Of a stretch of DNA of 47,538 bases, positions 34,635 through 42,969 are shown in pieces. Every line of letters starts with the position of its first letter. Position 1 is the first letter of the stretch. The stretch lies in the NCBI RefSeq assembly GCF_014836645.1, contig NZ_JACSQM010000016.1:1-47538 (forward strand). Reading direction: 5' to 3'. The DNA comes from Fictibacillus norfolkensis (GTDB taxonomy: Bacteria; Bacillota; Bacilli; Bacillales; Fictibacillaceae). The position numbers were made by a program, and so were the translations under genes. The notes beneath the pieces were generated by a model. The model worked only from the letters and a program-made list of their open reading frames with translations, was not told the origin of the DNA and did not search any database.

Positions 34635-35075
34635 TTATTTTGTCTCGAACACAACGGCTACTTTTTCCTTCTTTTCATCTACAAAGAACTCTTTTGATAC
34701 ACGATAAGTTCCTGCATCTTGTTCTTTAAGATCAACCGCTTGATCATAGTTTGATCCAGCTTTCACCATGATCATCTGCTCGGTAAACATCTGATCGTTA
34801 TTTACTTTCGTCCATTTACCGTCTGTCCATTTTTCAAGTGCATACGCGGTTCCTGTACCAGCTTCTTTATCGGATGAGTTTTTCAACGTTAATTTTGCTT
34901 CTTCACTATTTTCTTGGAGTGCGAGTTCAGCTTGTACACCCTCTTTTTCAGCTGGTATCTCGTTCTTAACCTGAGGTGCCCCGTTCTTCTTTTCCTCTTC
35001 TGGCATTGCTTTAGAGCCACAAGCGGCGAGGAGAACGAGCAGACACGCCATTAAAATCAGCTTCATGTTTTTCAT
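34635..35075 (-). CDS. lipoprotein with bacterial Ig-like domain
   Basis: A 146-aa exported lipoprotein. The signal peptide MKNMKLILMACLLVLLAAC ends in the lipobox LAAC, so the cysteine would be lipidated and the protein held on the outer face of the membrane. An acidic/lysine-rich linker leads to one beta-sandwich domain (YALEKWTDGKWTKV, AGTYRVSKEFF) of the immunoglobulin-like type common in Bacillus lipoproteins. No function known. The ATG at 35075 is preferred over the adjacent GTG for ribosome-site spacing (GGAGG, 8 nt). Confidence 0.82.
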   Translation of the reverse strand: MKNMKLILMACLLVLLAACGSKAMPEEEKKNGAPQVKNEIPAEKEGVQAELALQENSEEAKLTLKNSSDKEAGTGTAYALEKWTDGKWTKVNNDQMFTEQMIMVKAGSNYDQAVDLKEQDAGTYRVSKEFFVDEKKEKVAVVFETK

Positions 35076-35188
35076 CACTAAGCCCTCCTTTTACCCTGTT
35101 AGTCGTACCTCATATAAAAAAGTTTCAGTTAAACTGTCGTTTACAAGGAGAATGTGCTGGATATGCTGATAATAGAGGAGGCGCTAGC

Positions 35189-35398
35189 ATGAAGATTTGG
35201 CTTGTTGCTTTAATTTTATCGCTCTTGTTTACGGGACTCGGAATCGGCTATTACGCAACGCGCCTTTATGAGAAAAGTGTGGCAAAAGGCTTTTTCATGA
35301 CGCTGCTTGGTATTATCGTTCCATTTACGATCTTTATCGTATTTGTTTATTTTTATGGTGTTGCAAATAACGGCTACCCTTTACAATTTAAATGGTAA
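35189..35398 (+). CDS. small two-helix membrane protein
   Basis: A 69-aa protein with two hydrophobic helices (about 3-23 and 35-58) separated by a short charged loop (ATRLYEKSVAKG). GAGGAGG precedes the ATG by about 7 nt and a terminator follows directly, so it is very likely expressed. I do not recognise the family. Confidence 0.75.
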   Translation: MKIWLVALILSLLFTGLGIGYYATRLYEKSVAKGFFMTLLGIIVPFTIFIVFVYFYGVANNGYPLQFKW

Positions 35399-35401
35399 TA
35401 A

Positions 35402-35450
35402 AAAAACCTGTCCATCAACGCATGCTTCACGCTAACTAAACAGGTTTATT
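35402..35450. terminator. bidirectional terminator
   Basis: AAACCTGT and ACAGGTTT enclose a partly paired loop of about 28 nt; A-run upstream and ATTTTTA downstream. Shared by the small membrane protein and ywgA. Confidence 0.8.
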
Positions 35451-35451
35451 T

Positions 35452-35955
35452 TTATTGAACTTGGCCTTTTAATGAATCAATATAGTTAAAAGCTTCATCC
35501 ATCTCTTCTTCTGTATACTTTTGTTTTGCTTTAACTGTTTGAACTTTTTCCTTGATCTCGTCCTTCTCAAGCTTCTCAAAATACATTACGGTAGAAACAA
35601 GTTCTAAGAACCTCGAAGACTGCTCGTTCATCGAGCGAACACAACTACCTAGCTTATCGATCTGTGCACCGTATGTGGAAAGAAGATTCTGCCCTTCTTC
35701 GTTTACGGCATAACGATATTGCGAATAGCCGCTCACCTTTTCTTTCACTTCATGTATGTATCCCATGTTGCAAAGCTCTTCAATCTTAAGCGTTAATTCT
35801 TCTGAATATGGGCCGTAAAAATGAAATTGATATTTTTCTTGGAAAGGAAAGTTTAGCTTTTTTGCGATGTACACCATCTTTTGAAGCTTTTTCCGACCGA
35901 CGACTTCTCCGGCTTCTTGAATCAAGGTTACTACCTTTAAATGATCCTCAAACAC
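35452..35955 (-). CDS. ywgA: YwgA family protein
   Basis: A 167-aa protein matching B. subtilis YwgA. The N-terminal part (VVGRKKLQKMVYIAKKL ... FHFYGPYSEELT) resembles the Panacea/SocA-type fold used as antitoxin chaperones, but no toxin gene is adjacent, so this is only a fold-level resemblance. The C-terminus is a charged helical tail. GTG start with GGGGG about 8 nt upstream. Function unknown. Confidence 0.86.
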   Translation of the reverse strand: MFEDHLKVVTLIQEAGEVVGRKKLQKMVYIAKKLNFPFQEKYQFHFYGPYSEELTLKIEELCNMGYIHEVKEKVSGYSQYRYAVNEEGQNLLSTYGAQIDKLGSCVRSMNEQSSRFLELVSTVMYFEKLEKDEIKEKVQTVKAKQKYTEEEMDEAFNYIDSLKGQVQ

Positions 35956-36033
35956 AGTACGTTCCCCCTAACATCCTTTTTCGTTTTTATTTATCTATTT
36001 TTTCTCTGATTATTCAATGTTGCGTCTGAAAGT

Positions 36034-36164
36034 GGTTGATTTCCGTTTCAGGTGCTCGCTTTCCAGGGGGCGTGCGGTGAGCCACCTCGACACTTTGTGC
36101 CCTTAGGTGTCTCACCTGTCCCGCTGATCCTCCAGGAGTCTCCCACCTTACACTCCAATCAACT
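36034..36164 (-). repeat. palindromic intergenic element, short form (copy R6)
   Basis: A 131-bp copy in the same orientation as R2, ending GGTTGATT and AATCAACT. The apical stem is CACCT (36083-36087)/AGGTG (36105-36109) with an inner CAC-TTT-GTG, yet another compensated version of the stem. It lies between ywgA and ywfO. Confidence 0.84.
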
Positions 36165-36247
36165 TGTCAGTGAAGTCTTTAAAGTAACAAACTAATAAAA
36201 AGACTCTTGTGTAAAAAAATCTTCAGGAAATTAAAAAATATTAGTTA

Positions 36248-37531
36248 CTATCTATTCAAAATCTCTTTAATTTTACTTTTAAGTGTTATATCCTCAATCG
36301 CTTCGATCAGATCGAGGGGGTAATAGAGTTTGTGATCGGTTCGGCGTTTGCCGGAGATCGCTTCGACGACGTCTGATTCTCTGGACAGCTCGCGAATATC
36401 GCCGTTTGGTTTTAATAGGTTGATCGGCAGACGCTCTTCTTTTTCGCCTGGGCGGTAAAAGTCGTATGGCAGATCTGACGATGAATCGACGACTAAGTAA
36501 TATTTCGGATTGATGCCTGCTTCTGTAAAGTAACTCGACAGCAAGTGGCCGTCCGTAAAGGAAACCATTTCAGTATACTTGAATAGTTTTCGATCGATGA
36601 ATCGATGACATAGATCGCTTAGAATTGAATCTTCTTCTTCCATCCATCCTTGAAAATAATAATGGATCACACCTTCATCGAGCGAAATGTAATCGTGAAG
36701 CGAAACATTACCATCAAACAGCGTTTTAAAATGTGAAAGCTCTCTTTTAAATGTATACCCTGTTTCATACAGTTCCTTCGCTCTGTGCAAAATTTTACTT
36801 AAGATTACTTCCGCACTGCGTGTTACAGGATGAAAATAGACTTGCCAGTACATCTGATAACGGCTCATGATATAGTCTTCAACCGCATGCATGCCGCTTG
36901 ATTTTATAACGACGCCTTCTTCAGTCGGACGCATCACACGCAGAATTCGCTCGATATCAAAATTACCGTAGCTCACCCCTGTAAAATAAGCGTCTCGTAA
37001 CAGGTAATCCATTCGATCCGCATCAATCTGACTCGAGATCAGGCTGACAATTAATTTATCTCTATGTGTTTTCGCGATCACTTCTGCTACTTGTACAGGA
37101 AAATCTTCTCCCATCTGCAAAAGGACGCGATGCACTTCTGTATCGCCTAGTATAATGTCTCTGCTGAATTCCTCATGATCCACACCGAACACTTTTTCAA
37201 AAGAGTGTGAGAATGGACCGTGTCCTACATCATGTAGAAGAGCCGCGGAAAGAACGAGCAGACGCTTTTCAGGGTCCCATGTTTTCTTTTCTTGAAAAAT
37301 ATCAATGATCCGCCTCGTAATCTCATAAACACCAAGAGAATGGCTAAAACGGCTATGTTCTGCTCCATGAAATGTTAGGTATGTCGTACCAAGCTGCCGA
37401 ATTCTTCGCAGTCTTTGAAACTCGCGCGTACCGATCAAACGCCAGATCAGTTCATCACGCACGTGGATGTAACGATGCACTGGGTCTTTAAATACTTTCT
37501 CTTCGTGCAACTTTCCTAAGAGTTTAGCCAT
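36248..37531 (-). CDS. ywfO: HD-domain phosphohydrolase YwfO
   Basis: A 427-aa HD-superfamily protein related to B. subtilis YwfO and to bacterial dNTP triphosphohydrolases (SamHD1-like). Metal-site motifs are TFHGAEHSRFSHSLGVYE (first His), LLHDVGHGPFSHSFE (HD) and DADRMDYLLRDAY (last Asp). The N-terminus KVFKDPVHRYIHV is typical. It probably hydrolyses dNTPs to nucleosides and triphosphate (inference). I use the ATG at 37531; upstream in-frame codons lack a ribosome site and would overrun a leader hairpin. Confidence 0.9.
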   Translation of the reverse strand: MAKLLGKLHEEKVFKDPVHRYIHVRDELIWRLIGTREFQRLRRIRQLGTTYLTFHGAEHSRFSHSLGVYEITRRIIDIFQEKKTWDPEKRLLVLSAALLHDVGHGPFSHSFEKVFGVDHEEFSRDIILGDTEVHRVLLQMGEDFPVQVAEVIAKTHRDKLIVSLISSQIDADRMDYLLRDAYFTGVSYGNFDIERILRVMRPTEEGVVIKSSGMHAVEDYIMSRYQMYWQVYFHPVTRSAEVILSKILHRAKELYETGYTFKRELSHFKTLFDGNVSLHDYISLDEGVIHYYFQGWMEEEDSILSDLCHRFIDRKLFKYTEMVSFTDGHLLSSYFTEAGINPKYYLVVDSSSDLPYDFYRPGEKEERLPINLLKPNGDIRELSRESDVVEAISGKRRTDHKLYYPLDLIEAIEDITLKSKIKEILNR

Positions 37532-37580
37532 TGATTTTTTTCCTGCTCCTTCACCTGCATTTATAAGTAAGAATTCTCGT

Positions 37581-37620
37581 AAAAAAGAAAAATCCCTTCC
37601 TCGTCCGTCTAGTTGAGAAG
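37581..37620 (-). promoter_or_regulatory. terminator-like hairpin in the ywfO leader
   Basis: Minus-strand CCTTCTC pairs with GAGGAAGG and is followed by GATTTTTCTTTTTT, about 50 nt before the ywfO start. It looks like an intrinsic terminator but there is no gene between it and the ywfO promoter region, so attenuation is possible. The rest of the 37532-37842 gap holds only the divergent promoters (a TATACT at about 37782 for the plus strand). Confidence 0.45.
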
Positions 37621-37842
37621 GTATTTTCTGTTTAAGTATCGTGTTGTAACTACTAGAATATACCCTATTGTATCGTGTTCTTAACTTTGAAAACAACCAC
37701 TATTTTTTTCTATCTTCAATCCTTTTTTATCAGTAAAAGACGTCACATTCACACCATTTCTTACCTTTCACATTTGAGTTATACTAGATAAGGCTTATAA
37801 CGGAAATGATAGATTTTATATAGATTTCAGGAGGAACTCATC

Positions 37843-38643
37843 ATGGATCAAGATCGAAGAATTAGAAACGGACAAGCATGGAGCAACAGCTCTTATACAG
37901 CCTGGGTCAACCGCTTTGGCGTGCCGGAGAAAGCAGTTTCTCGTATTCTAAAAGATCCGAAACGCAGACTTCAGCCATTAGATCAGTACATTGGTGAAGT
38001 CTCAGGCAAGAAGATCGTGAATCTCTTAGGTTCACACGGCAGTAAAGCAGTTGCACTCTCTCTTCTCGGAGCAGAGACAACCGTGATCGATATCTCTGAT
38101 TCGAATGCAGCATATGCACGCGAACTTGCTGCAGCTGCTAACGTTAATGTCCGCTATGTGGTAGAAGATATATTAAATCTGCCACCATCAGAAATGACAA
38201 GCGATTATGATATGGCATTTATGGAAAACGGCATTCTGCACTATTTTGCCGATCTGAACGAATACTTCAATGTTGTTGCAGAATTTTTGAAAAAGGGAGG
38301 AACTTTGATCCTGCAAGACTTCCACCCTGTTTCTACAAAGTTAATAGAATCTCAAGGAAAGAGCCAAGCGGTTAGAAAACATAAAGTTTCAGGAGATTAT
38401 TTCAGTGAAGAGCTCGTTACAACAGACGTGGCCTATTCAAAATTTTTACCTGAACTTCAGTATGCAACTTCTGAAGAACGCGAACCGTTTCAAGTACAGA
38501 TTCGCCAATGGACGCTTGGCGAGATCATAACAGCTATCGGATCAGCCGGCCTCTGGATCAAACAACTCGTTGAAGAACCACACCCAGACGAACTCGACCA
38601 CGGTATTCCAAAATCGTTCATTATCGTGGCGGAGAAATTGTAA
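37843..38643 (+). CDS. class I SAM-dependent methyltransferase
   Basis: A 266-aa Rossmann-fold methyltransferase. SAM-binding motif I is IVNLLGSHGSKAVALSLLG, the acidic motif is TVIDIS, and the post-motif region DMAFMENGILHYFADLNEYF and GGTLILQDFHP follows. Substrate unknown. GGAGGA lies 7 nt before the ATG. Its TAA overlaps the lipL ATG (TAATG at 38641), so the two are translationally coupled and may share a purpose. Confidence 0.88.
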   Translation: MDQDRRIRNGQAWSNSSYTAWVNRFGVPEKAVSRILKDPKRRLQPLDQYIGEVSGKKIVNLLGSHGSKAVALSLLGAETTVIDISDSNAAYARELAAAANVNVRYVVEDILNLPPSEMTSDYDMAFMENGILHYFADLNEYFNVVAEFLKKGGTLILQDFHPVSTKLIESQGKSQAVRKHKVSGDYFSEELVTTDVAYSKFLPELQYATSEEREPFQVQIRQWTLGEIITAIGSAGLWIKQLVEEPHPDELDHGIPKSFIIVAEKL

Positions 38644-39476
38644 TGACCGATCATCTACTCTCTCAACCTGTCTGGCGGTTGATCGACCAGTCTACACTCG
38701 GTCCGTCTTTTGATGCACGGCAGTCTTTTGCGACAGATGATACCCTTTGCACGTCGATCGGGAGCGGCGATTCTCCCGCAACAGCACGCACATGGGTGCA
38801 TCACGACACGATCGTCCTCGGCATACAAGATACGCGTCTTCCTTATCTAAAAGAGGCAATTGAATACTTAGAGTCGCGAGGATACCAAGCAATCGTGAGA
38901 AATTCCGGCGGACTTGCTGTTGTGCTCGATAGCGGCGTGTTGAACATCTCACTTATACTTCCCGAAAAAGAAGGAACGATCGACATCAATCAAGGGTACG
39001 ACACGATGACAGCACTTGTGGAAGAGCTTCTTGCGTCGTATGATGCGAAGTTTGAAGCATACGAGATCGTCGGCTCTTATTGCCCGGGAAGTTATGACCT
39101 GAGTATCGGCGGCAAAAAGTTTGCAGGAATCTCTCAGCGGCGTATGCGCGGCGGTGTTGCGGTACAAATCTACTTATGTGTGGACGGCAGCGGTTCAGAG
39201 CGCGCGTCCGTGATCGGAGAGTTTTATAAGCGTGGTTTGGCCGGTGAGGATACTAAGTTCCAATATCCGGTGATTGAGCCTGATGTGATGGCCAGTTTAG
39301 CGGAACTGCTTGGACAACCGTTAACCGTAGCAGACATTCACGCTTCTTTACTACGAGTGCTTCACAAAAACAGCGAACTTTTTTACAGCGGTCAGCTTTC
39401 GGTCGAGGAAAGCGAGCTGCTTCCTGGGAATATAAAGCGAATGTGGGATCGAAACGAGAAGGCATTGTCACTGTAG
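38643..39476 (+). CDS. lipL: octanoyl-[GcvH]:protein N-octanoyltransferase LipL
   Basis: A 277-aa lipoate/biotin ligase-fold protein matching B. subtilis LipL (YwfL). It moves the octanoyl group from GcvH to E2 subunits of 2-oxoacid dehydrogenases. The catalytic cysteine is in SYCPGSYDLSIGGKKFAG and the conserved RNSGGLAVVLDSGVLN segment lines the acyl pocket. Start overlaps the upstream methyltransferase stop (TAATG). It ends 200 bp before convergent pta. Confidence 0.92.
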   Translation: MTDHLLSQPVWRLIDQSTLGPSFDARQSFATDDTLCTSIGSGDSPATARTWVHHDTIVLGIQDTRLPYLKEAIEYLESRGYQAIVRNSGGLAVVLDSGVLNISLILPEKEGTIDINQGYDTMTALVEELLASYDAKFEAYEIVGSYCPGSYDLSIGGKKFAGISQRRMRGGVAVQIYLCVDGSGSERASVIGEFYKRGLAGEDTKFQYPVIEPDVMASLAELLGQPLTVADIHASLLRVLHKNSELFYSGQLSVEESELLPGNIKRMWDRNEKALSL

Positions 39477-39504
39477 GTGACAATGTCTTTTTAAGGTGTA
39501 CAGG

Positions 39505-39590
39505 ATATAACATGATATTTATTTTTTTATGATGAATGGCTATTTCTATGTGATAACCTGTAATTTTTATGTGATGGTGTATTTTTAGCG
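39505..39590. repeat. weak candidate 21-bp-phased repeat (array H)
   Basis: Two clear units, TTCTATGTGAT and TTTTATGTGAT, sit exactly 21 bp apart (ATGTGAT at 39548 and 39569). Looser ATGATGA and ATGATAT cores lie upstream at 39529 and 39512, out of phase. Convergent lipL/pta gap. It may be a decayed array or chance. Confidence 0.35.
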
Positions 39591-39624
39591 GCAACTCCAC
39601 TACCATGACTTCCATTTTCCATAC

Positions 39625-39652
39625 AAAAAAGCCAGCTGCAGAGAGCTGGCTT
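39625..39652 (-). terminator. pta terminator
   Basis: AAGCCAGCT pairs with AGCTGGCTT around GCAGAG; T-run on the minus strand. Confidence 0.9.
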
Positions 39653-39675
39653 CATCTAACTATTAACTAATGAAC

Positions 39676-40647
39676 TTACAGAGCTTGCATCGCTGTGATC
39701 AAAGCTAATTTATAAACGTCTTCTGCGTTACATCCGCGAGATAGATCGTTTACAGGCATGTTCAATCCTTGAAGGATCGGTCCGATCGCTTCAAATCCGC
39801 CAAGACGTTGAACCATCTTGTATCCGATGTTTCCTGTTTCAAGGCTTGGGAAGATAAATACGTTCGCTTCCCCTTTGATCGGTGATTCAGGAGCTTTTTT
39901 CGCTGCTACTGATGGAACGAATGCTGCGTCGAACTGAAGTTCTCCGTCATATGGGAAATCAGGGTTCATTCCTTTTAATACTTCCAACGCTTCTACTACT
40001 TTTTCTGTCTCAGGTGAAACCGCTGATCCTTTTGTAGAGAAAGAAAGAAGCGCAACTTTCGGGTCGATACCAAAAACACGTGCCGTTTCAGCAGAAACCA
40101 TAGCAGATTCAGCTAGATCTTGGCTGTTAGGCGAAATGTTGATCGCGCAATCAGCGAACACATACTTTTCATCGCCACGAACCATGATGAACGCACCAGA
40201 AGTCTTCTTCACGCCTTCTTTTGTTTTAATGATCTGTAGAGCTGGACGAACGGTATCAGCAGTAGAATGGGCTGCACCACTTACAAGTCCATGAGCTTTC
40301 CCCGTGTAAACAAGCATCGTTCCGAAATAGTTCTCATCTAAAAGGATTTTACGTGCTTGTTCTTCTGTTGTTTTTCCTTTACGGCGTTCCACTAATGCGT
40401 CAACCAATGCATCGAACTCACCATACTCAGCAGGGTTTAATATCTCTACTCCATCAAGTGAAAATCCAGTAGCTTGTGCTTTTGCTCTAACGTCTGCAGG
40501 ATTTCCTATTAAAATCGGTTGAAGAACTTTCTCAGATGCTAGACGGCTCGCCGCCTCTAGAATTCTTTCATCCGTGCCCTCTGGAAAAACGATTGTAGGA
40601 TTTGCAGATTGGACTTTACTCTTTAAATCTATAAAAAGATCACTCAT
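39676..40647 (-). CDS. pta: phosphate acetyltransferase
   Basis: A 323-aa enzyme interconverting acetyl-CoA and acetyl phosphate in overflow metabolism. It has the short Bacillus-type architecture: IVFPEGTDERILEAASRL at the N-terminus, VSGAAHSTADTVRPALQIIK in the active-site cleft, SFSTKGSA, and FIFPSLETGNIGYKMVQR near the end. AGGAGG precedes the ATG. A cre-like sequence lies about 100 bp upstream, the position from which CcpA activates pta in B. subtilis. Confidence 0.97.
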   Translation of the reverse strand: MSDLFIDLKSKVQSANPTIVFPEGTDERILEAASRLASEKVLQPILIGNPADVRAKAQATGFSLDGVEILNPAEYGEFDALVDALVERRKGKTTEEQARKILLDENYFGTMLVYTGKAHGLVSGAAHSTADTVRPALQIIKTKEGVKKTSGAFIMVRGDEKYVFADCAINISPNSQDLAESAMVSAETARVFGIDPKVALLSFSTKGSAVSPETEKVVEALEVLKGMNPDFPYDGELQFDAAFVPSVAAKKAPESPIKGEANVFIFPSLETGNIGYKMVQRLGGFEAIGPILQGLNMPVNDLSRGCNAEDVYKLALITAMQAL

Positions 40648-40743
40648 GATTTAGCCTCCTATTTCTCTATATAGCCTGTACTTTTTTTGCACTCACTATT
40701 AGGGTACTCCTTTTTTCACACCTTTTAAACCTATCCATGCAGT

Positions 40744-40757
40744 TGTAAGCGCTTGAT
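40744..40757 (+). promoter_or_regulatory. cre-like site upstream of pta
   Basis: TGTAAGCGCTTGAT matches the first ten positions of the cre consensus with a palindromic AAGCGCTT core; the last three defined bases differ. Its distance from pta (about 97 bp) fits CcpA activation. It also lies upstream of the divergent copper-storage gene. Confidence 0.5.
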
Positions 40758-40869
40758 AAAAGAAGTTCTTATATTTAGAATTTTTTTATTCGTCATTTAT
40801 TCTAGCCGTTTAAAATGATAACAACAGGGAAACCTCGTATAAAAACTACTTATAGGAGGCGCTTTTAGA

Positions 40870-41196
40870 ATGCAACAAATCTATCAAGAATGTATCGATG
40901 AATGCCTGCGTTGCATGCAAGCATGCAATCATTGCTATGATGCTTGTTTAAAAGAAGATGACATTAATATGATGGCAAATTGTATAAGACTTGACCGAGA
41001 ATGCTCAGATATTTGCAGTTTTTCTGCAGAGGCCATGGCGCGAAATAGCCCATTCATATCCGAAATTTGCGAGCTGTGTGCTAATGTTTGTGAAGCTTGC
41101 GGTAAAGAATGTGAAAAGCATAATCATGAGCATTGTCAGGAGTGCGCAAAAGCTTGCTTCAGATGTGCAGAAGTATGTAGAAAAATGGTCGCTTAA
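40870..41196 (+). CDS. four-helix bundle copper storage protein (Csp3-like)
   Basis: A 108-aa protein with 18 cysteines arranged mainly as CxxC and CxxxC (for example C12/C15/C19/C22/C26 and C89/C92/C96/C99/C103) on predicted helices. There is no signal peptide. This matches the cytosolic Csp3 family, in which the cysteines line the core of a four-helix bundle and bind many Cu(I) ions; B. subtilis YhjQ is a known example. AGGAGG upstream. No CopZ, CopA or CsoR gene is adjacent. Confidence 0.9.
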   Translation: MQQIYQECIDECLRCMQACNHCYDACLKEDDINMMANCIRLDRECSDICSFSAEAMARNSPFISEICELCANVCEACGKECEKHNHEHCQECAKACFRCAEVCRKMVA

Positions 41197-41206
41197 AACA
41201 CAAATG

Positions 41207-41235
41207 CTTTCTTCCTAATCGGAAGAAAGTTTTTT
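41207..41235 (+). terminator. terminator of the copper storage gene
   Basis: CTTTCTTCC pairs with GGAAGAAAG around TAATC, followed by TTTTTT. Confidence 0.92.
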
Positions 41236-41244
41236 ATATTCTGA

Positions 41245-41272
41245 TGAATCTTTTTTCAATTCCTTCCGTAAA
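41245..41272 (+). promoter_or_regulatory. ECF (SigW-like) promoter of spo0M
   Basis: TGAATC (41245-41250), a spacer of exactly 16 bp and CGTAAA (41267-41272). This is close to the SigW consensus TGAAAC-N16-CGTA. It lies just before the spo0M ribosome site. Confidence 0.55.
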
Positions 41273-41304
41273 ATTGTTTGAAAAATGTTGAGGAGGAATT
41301 ATAC

Positions 41305-42081
41305 ATGTCTTTTGTAAACCGTATGTTAGCTTCTGTAGGAATTGGATCAGCAAAGGTAGACACCATTTTAGATAAAGATACGTACTCACCTGGTGAGAGC
41401 ATTACAGGAAAGATTAGAATCGAGGGTGGTAAAATCGATCAAAACATCGATCACATCACACTTTATGTTATGACAGAATACTATCGTGAAGTAGACGATA
41501 AAAAAGTGCGAGATACTGCAGCGATTGAAAAGACGAATGTAACGAGCTCACTTGTGGTAAAAGCAGGCAGTCAGCAAGAGATTCCGTTCTCTCTTAAACT
41601 TCCATATGATGCGCCGTTAACTCTTGGCCACACGCCGGTATGGATCAAAACTGGCCTTGATATTCAGATGGCTGTAGATCCAACAGATAACGATCAGATT
41701 CGCGTACTGCCAGATAGTGAAACATTTGCGATCTTTGATGCGATCGAGCAGCTTGGATTCCGCCTTCGAAAAGCATACTGCGGTTCTGCACCGCGTTACA
41801 TGCGCCGCAGACTTCCGTTTTTACAAGAGTTTGAGTATGTGCCAACTTCAGGAGCATATGCTGGAAAGCTAGATGAGCTTGAAGTGATCATGGTTCCACA
41901 AACAGACAGCATCGAGCTGTTCTTAGAAATTGATAAAAAAGGAAAAGGATTGTTCGGCATGCTGTCTGAAGCGATGGACATGGATGAGACGAAAGTTCGC
42001 CTCACACTGTCACGCACTGAGCTTCGAAACCCTGCTGGTGTTAAAAGTAAGATCGAGCAGTTGCTTCGTCAATACAGCTAA
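41305..42081 (+). CDS. spo0M: sporulation-control protein Spo0M
   Basis: A 258-aa arrestin-fold protein, the same length as B. subtilis Spo0M. The N-terminal arrestin-like strand pattern KVDTILDKDTYSPGESITG, then IPFSLKLPYDAPLTLG and VPQTDSIELFLEID are diagnostic. It affects sporulation initiation and cell division by an ill-defined route. The ATG at 41305 follows GAGGAGGA by 7 nt; the open frame upstream starts in the promoter and is not translated. Confidence 0.95.
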   Translation: MSFVNRMLASVGIGSAKVDTILDKDTYSPGESITGKIRIEGGKIDQNIDHITLYVMTEYYREVDDKKVRDTAAIEKTNVTSSLVVKAGSQQEIPFSLKLPYDAPLTLGHTPVWIKTGLDIQMAVDPTDNDQIRVLPDSETFAIFDAIEQLGFRLRKAYCGSAPRYMRRRLPFLQEFEYVPTSGAYAGKLDELEVIMVPQTDSIELFLEIDKKGKGLFGMLSEAMDMDETKVRLTLSRTELRNPAGVKSKIEQLLRQYS

Positions 42082-42098
42082 TCCCTCCTTTTTGGATT

Positions 42099-42138
42099 CG
42101 TCCCTACTTATGGTATATTTGTAGGGACGTGTTTATAT
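42099..42138 (+). terminator. hairpin between spo0M and hemQ
   Basis: CGTCCCTAC pairs with GTAGGGACG around a 13-nt loop, followed by the moderately T-rich TGTTTATAT. Terminator of spo0M or leader element of hemQ. Confidence 0.6.
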
Positions 42139-42159
42139 CTAGCAAGGAGTGAATAATTG

Positions 42160-42903
42160 ATGAGTGAAGCAGCGATTACATTAGAAGGCTGGTATTGCCT
42201 TCATGATTTCCGTACGATGGACTGGGCCGCTTGGAAAACGCTTTCCGGCGACCAGAGAGAATATGCGATCAGTGAATTTTTGACGTTCCTTGAGAAGTGG
42301 GAGAACGTAGAAGCAAACAAAGTGGGCAGTCATGCTCTCTATAGCATCATGGGTCAAAAAGCTGACTTTATGATGATGCTTCTTCGTCCGACGATGGAAG
42401 AGCTGAACGAGATCGAAAATGCATTTAACAAAACAGCATTCGCGCAATATACAGTAAAAGAATACTCTTACGTTTCTGTTGTCGAGCTAAGTACGTACAA
42501 TCCGCAAAACGAGAGCGGCGAGATGGATCCAATGATCAAAGCTCGTCTGTTCCCAGAGCTGCCAAAATGGAAGCATGTTTGCTTCTATCCGATGGACAAG
42601 CGTCGTGATGGCGAGGATAACTGGTACATGCTGCCGATGGAAGAACGCAAGAAGATGATGTACTCTCACGGCATGATCGGCCGCGGTTATGCAGGGAAAG
42701 TGAAGCAGATTATCACTGGTTCAGTTGGTTTAGATGATTGGGAATGGGGCGTAACGCTGTTCTCAAACGACATGCTTCAATTCAAAAAACTCGTATACGA
42801 AATGCGCTTTGACGAAGTAAGTGCGCGCTACGGCGAGTTCGGATCTTTCTATGTTGGAAACATCCTTACAAAAGAAGCAGTGCCCGCTTATTTGCAGGTT
42901 TAA
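42160..42903 (+). CDS. hemQ: coproheme decarboxylase HemQ
   Basis: A 247-aa chlorite-dismutase-fold enzyme performing the last step of the Gram-positive coproporphyrin-dependent heme pathway, converting coproheme to heme b with peroxide. The catalytic tyrosine is in FYPMDKRRDGEDNWY and the proximal histidine in YSHGMIGRGYAGKVKQ. ADFMMMLLRPT is also characteristic. AAGGAG precedes; the ATG at 42160 is preferred over the adjacent TTG. In B. subtilis the homologue (ywfI) is likewise near pta. Confidence 0.95.
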   Translation: MSEAAITLEGWYCLHDFRTMDWAAWKTLSGDQREYAISEFLTFLEKWENVEANKVGSHALYSIMGQKADFMMMLLRPTMEELNEIENAFNKTAFAQYTVKEYSYVSVVELSTYNPQNESGEMDPMIKARLFPELPKWKHVCFYPMDKRRDGEDNWYMLPMEERKKMMYSHGMIGRGYAGKVKQIITGSVGLDDWEWGVTLFSNDMLQFKKLVYEMRFDEVSARYGEFGSFYVGNILTKEAVPAYLQV

Positions 42904-42910
42904 TGATTGA

Positions 42911-42942
42911 GATGACTCGTTCAATGGCGAGTCATCTTTTTT
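42911..42942 (+). terminator. hemQ terminator
   Basis: GATGACTCG pairs with CGAGTCATC around an 8-nt loop, followed by TTTTTT. Confidence 0.93.
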
Positions 42943-42969
42943 GTTTTTGTCGAAACTTTGATAAATTTT

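Noticed and set aside
37532..37696. N-terminal extension of YwfO
   Set aside because: No ribosome site, and it would translate through the leader hairpin; the ATG at 37531 matches the family N-terminus.
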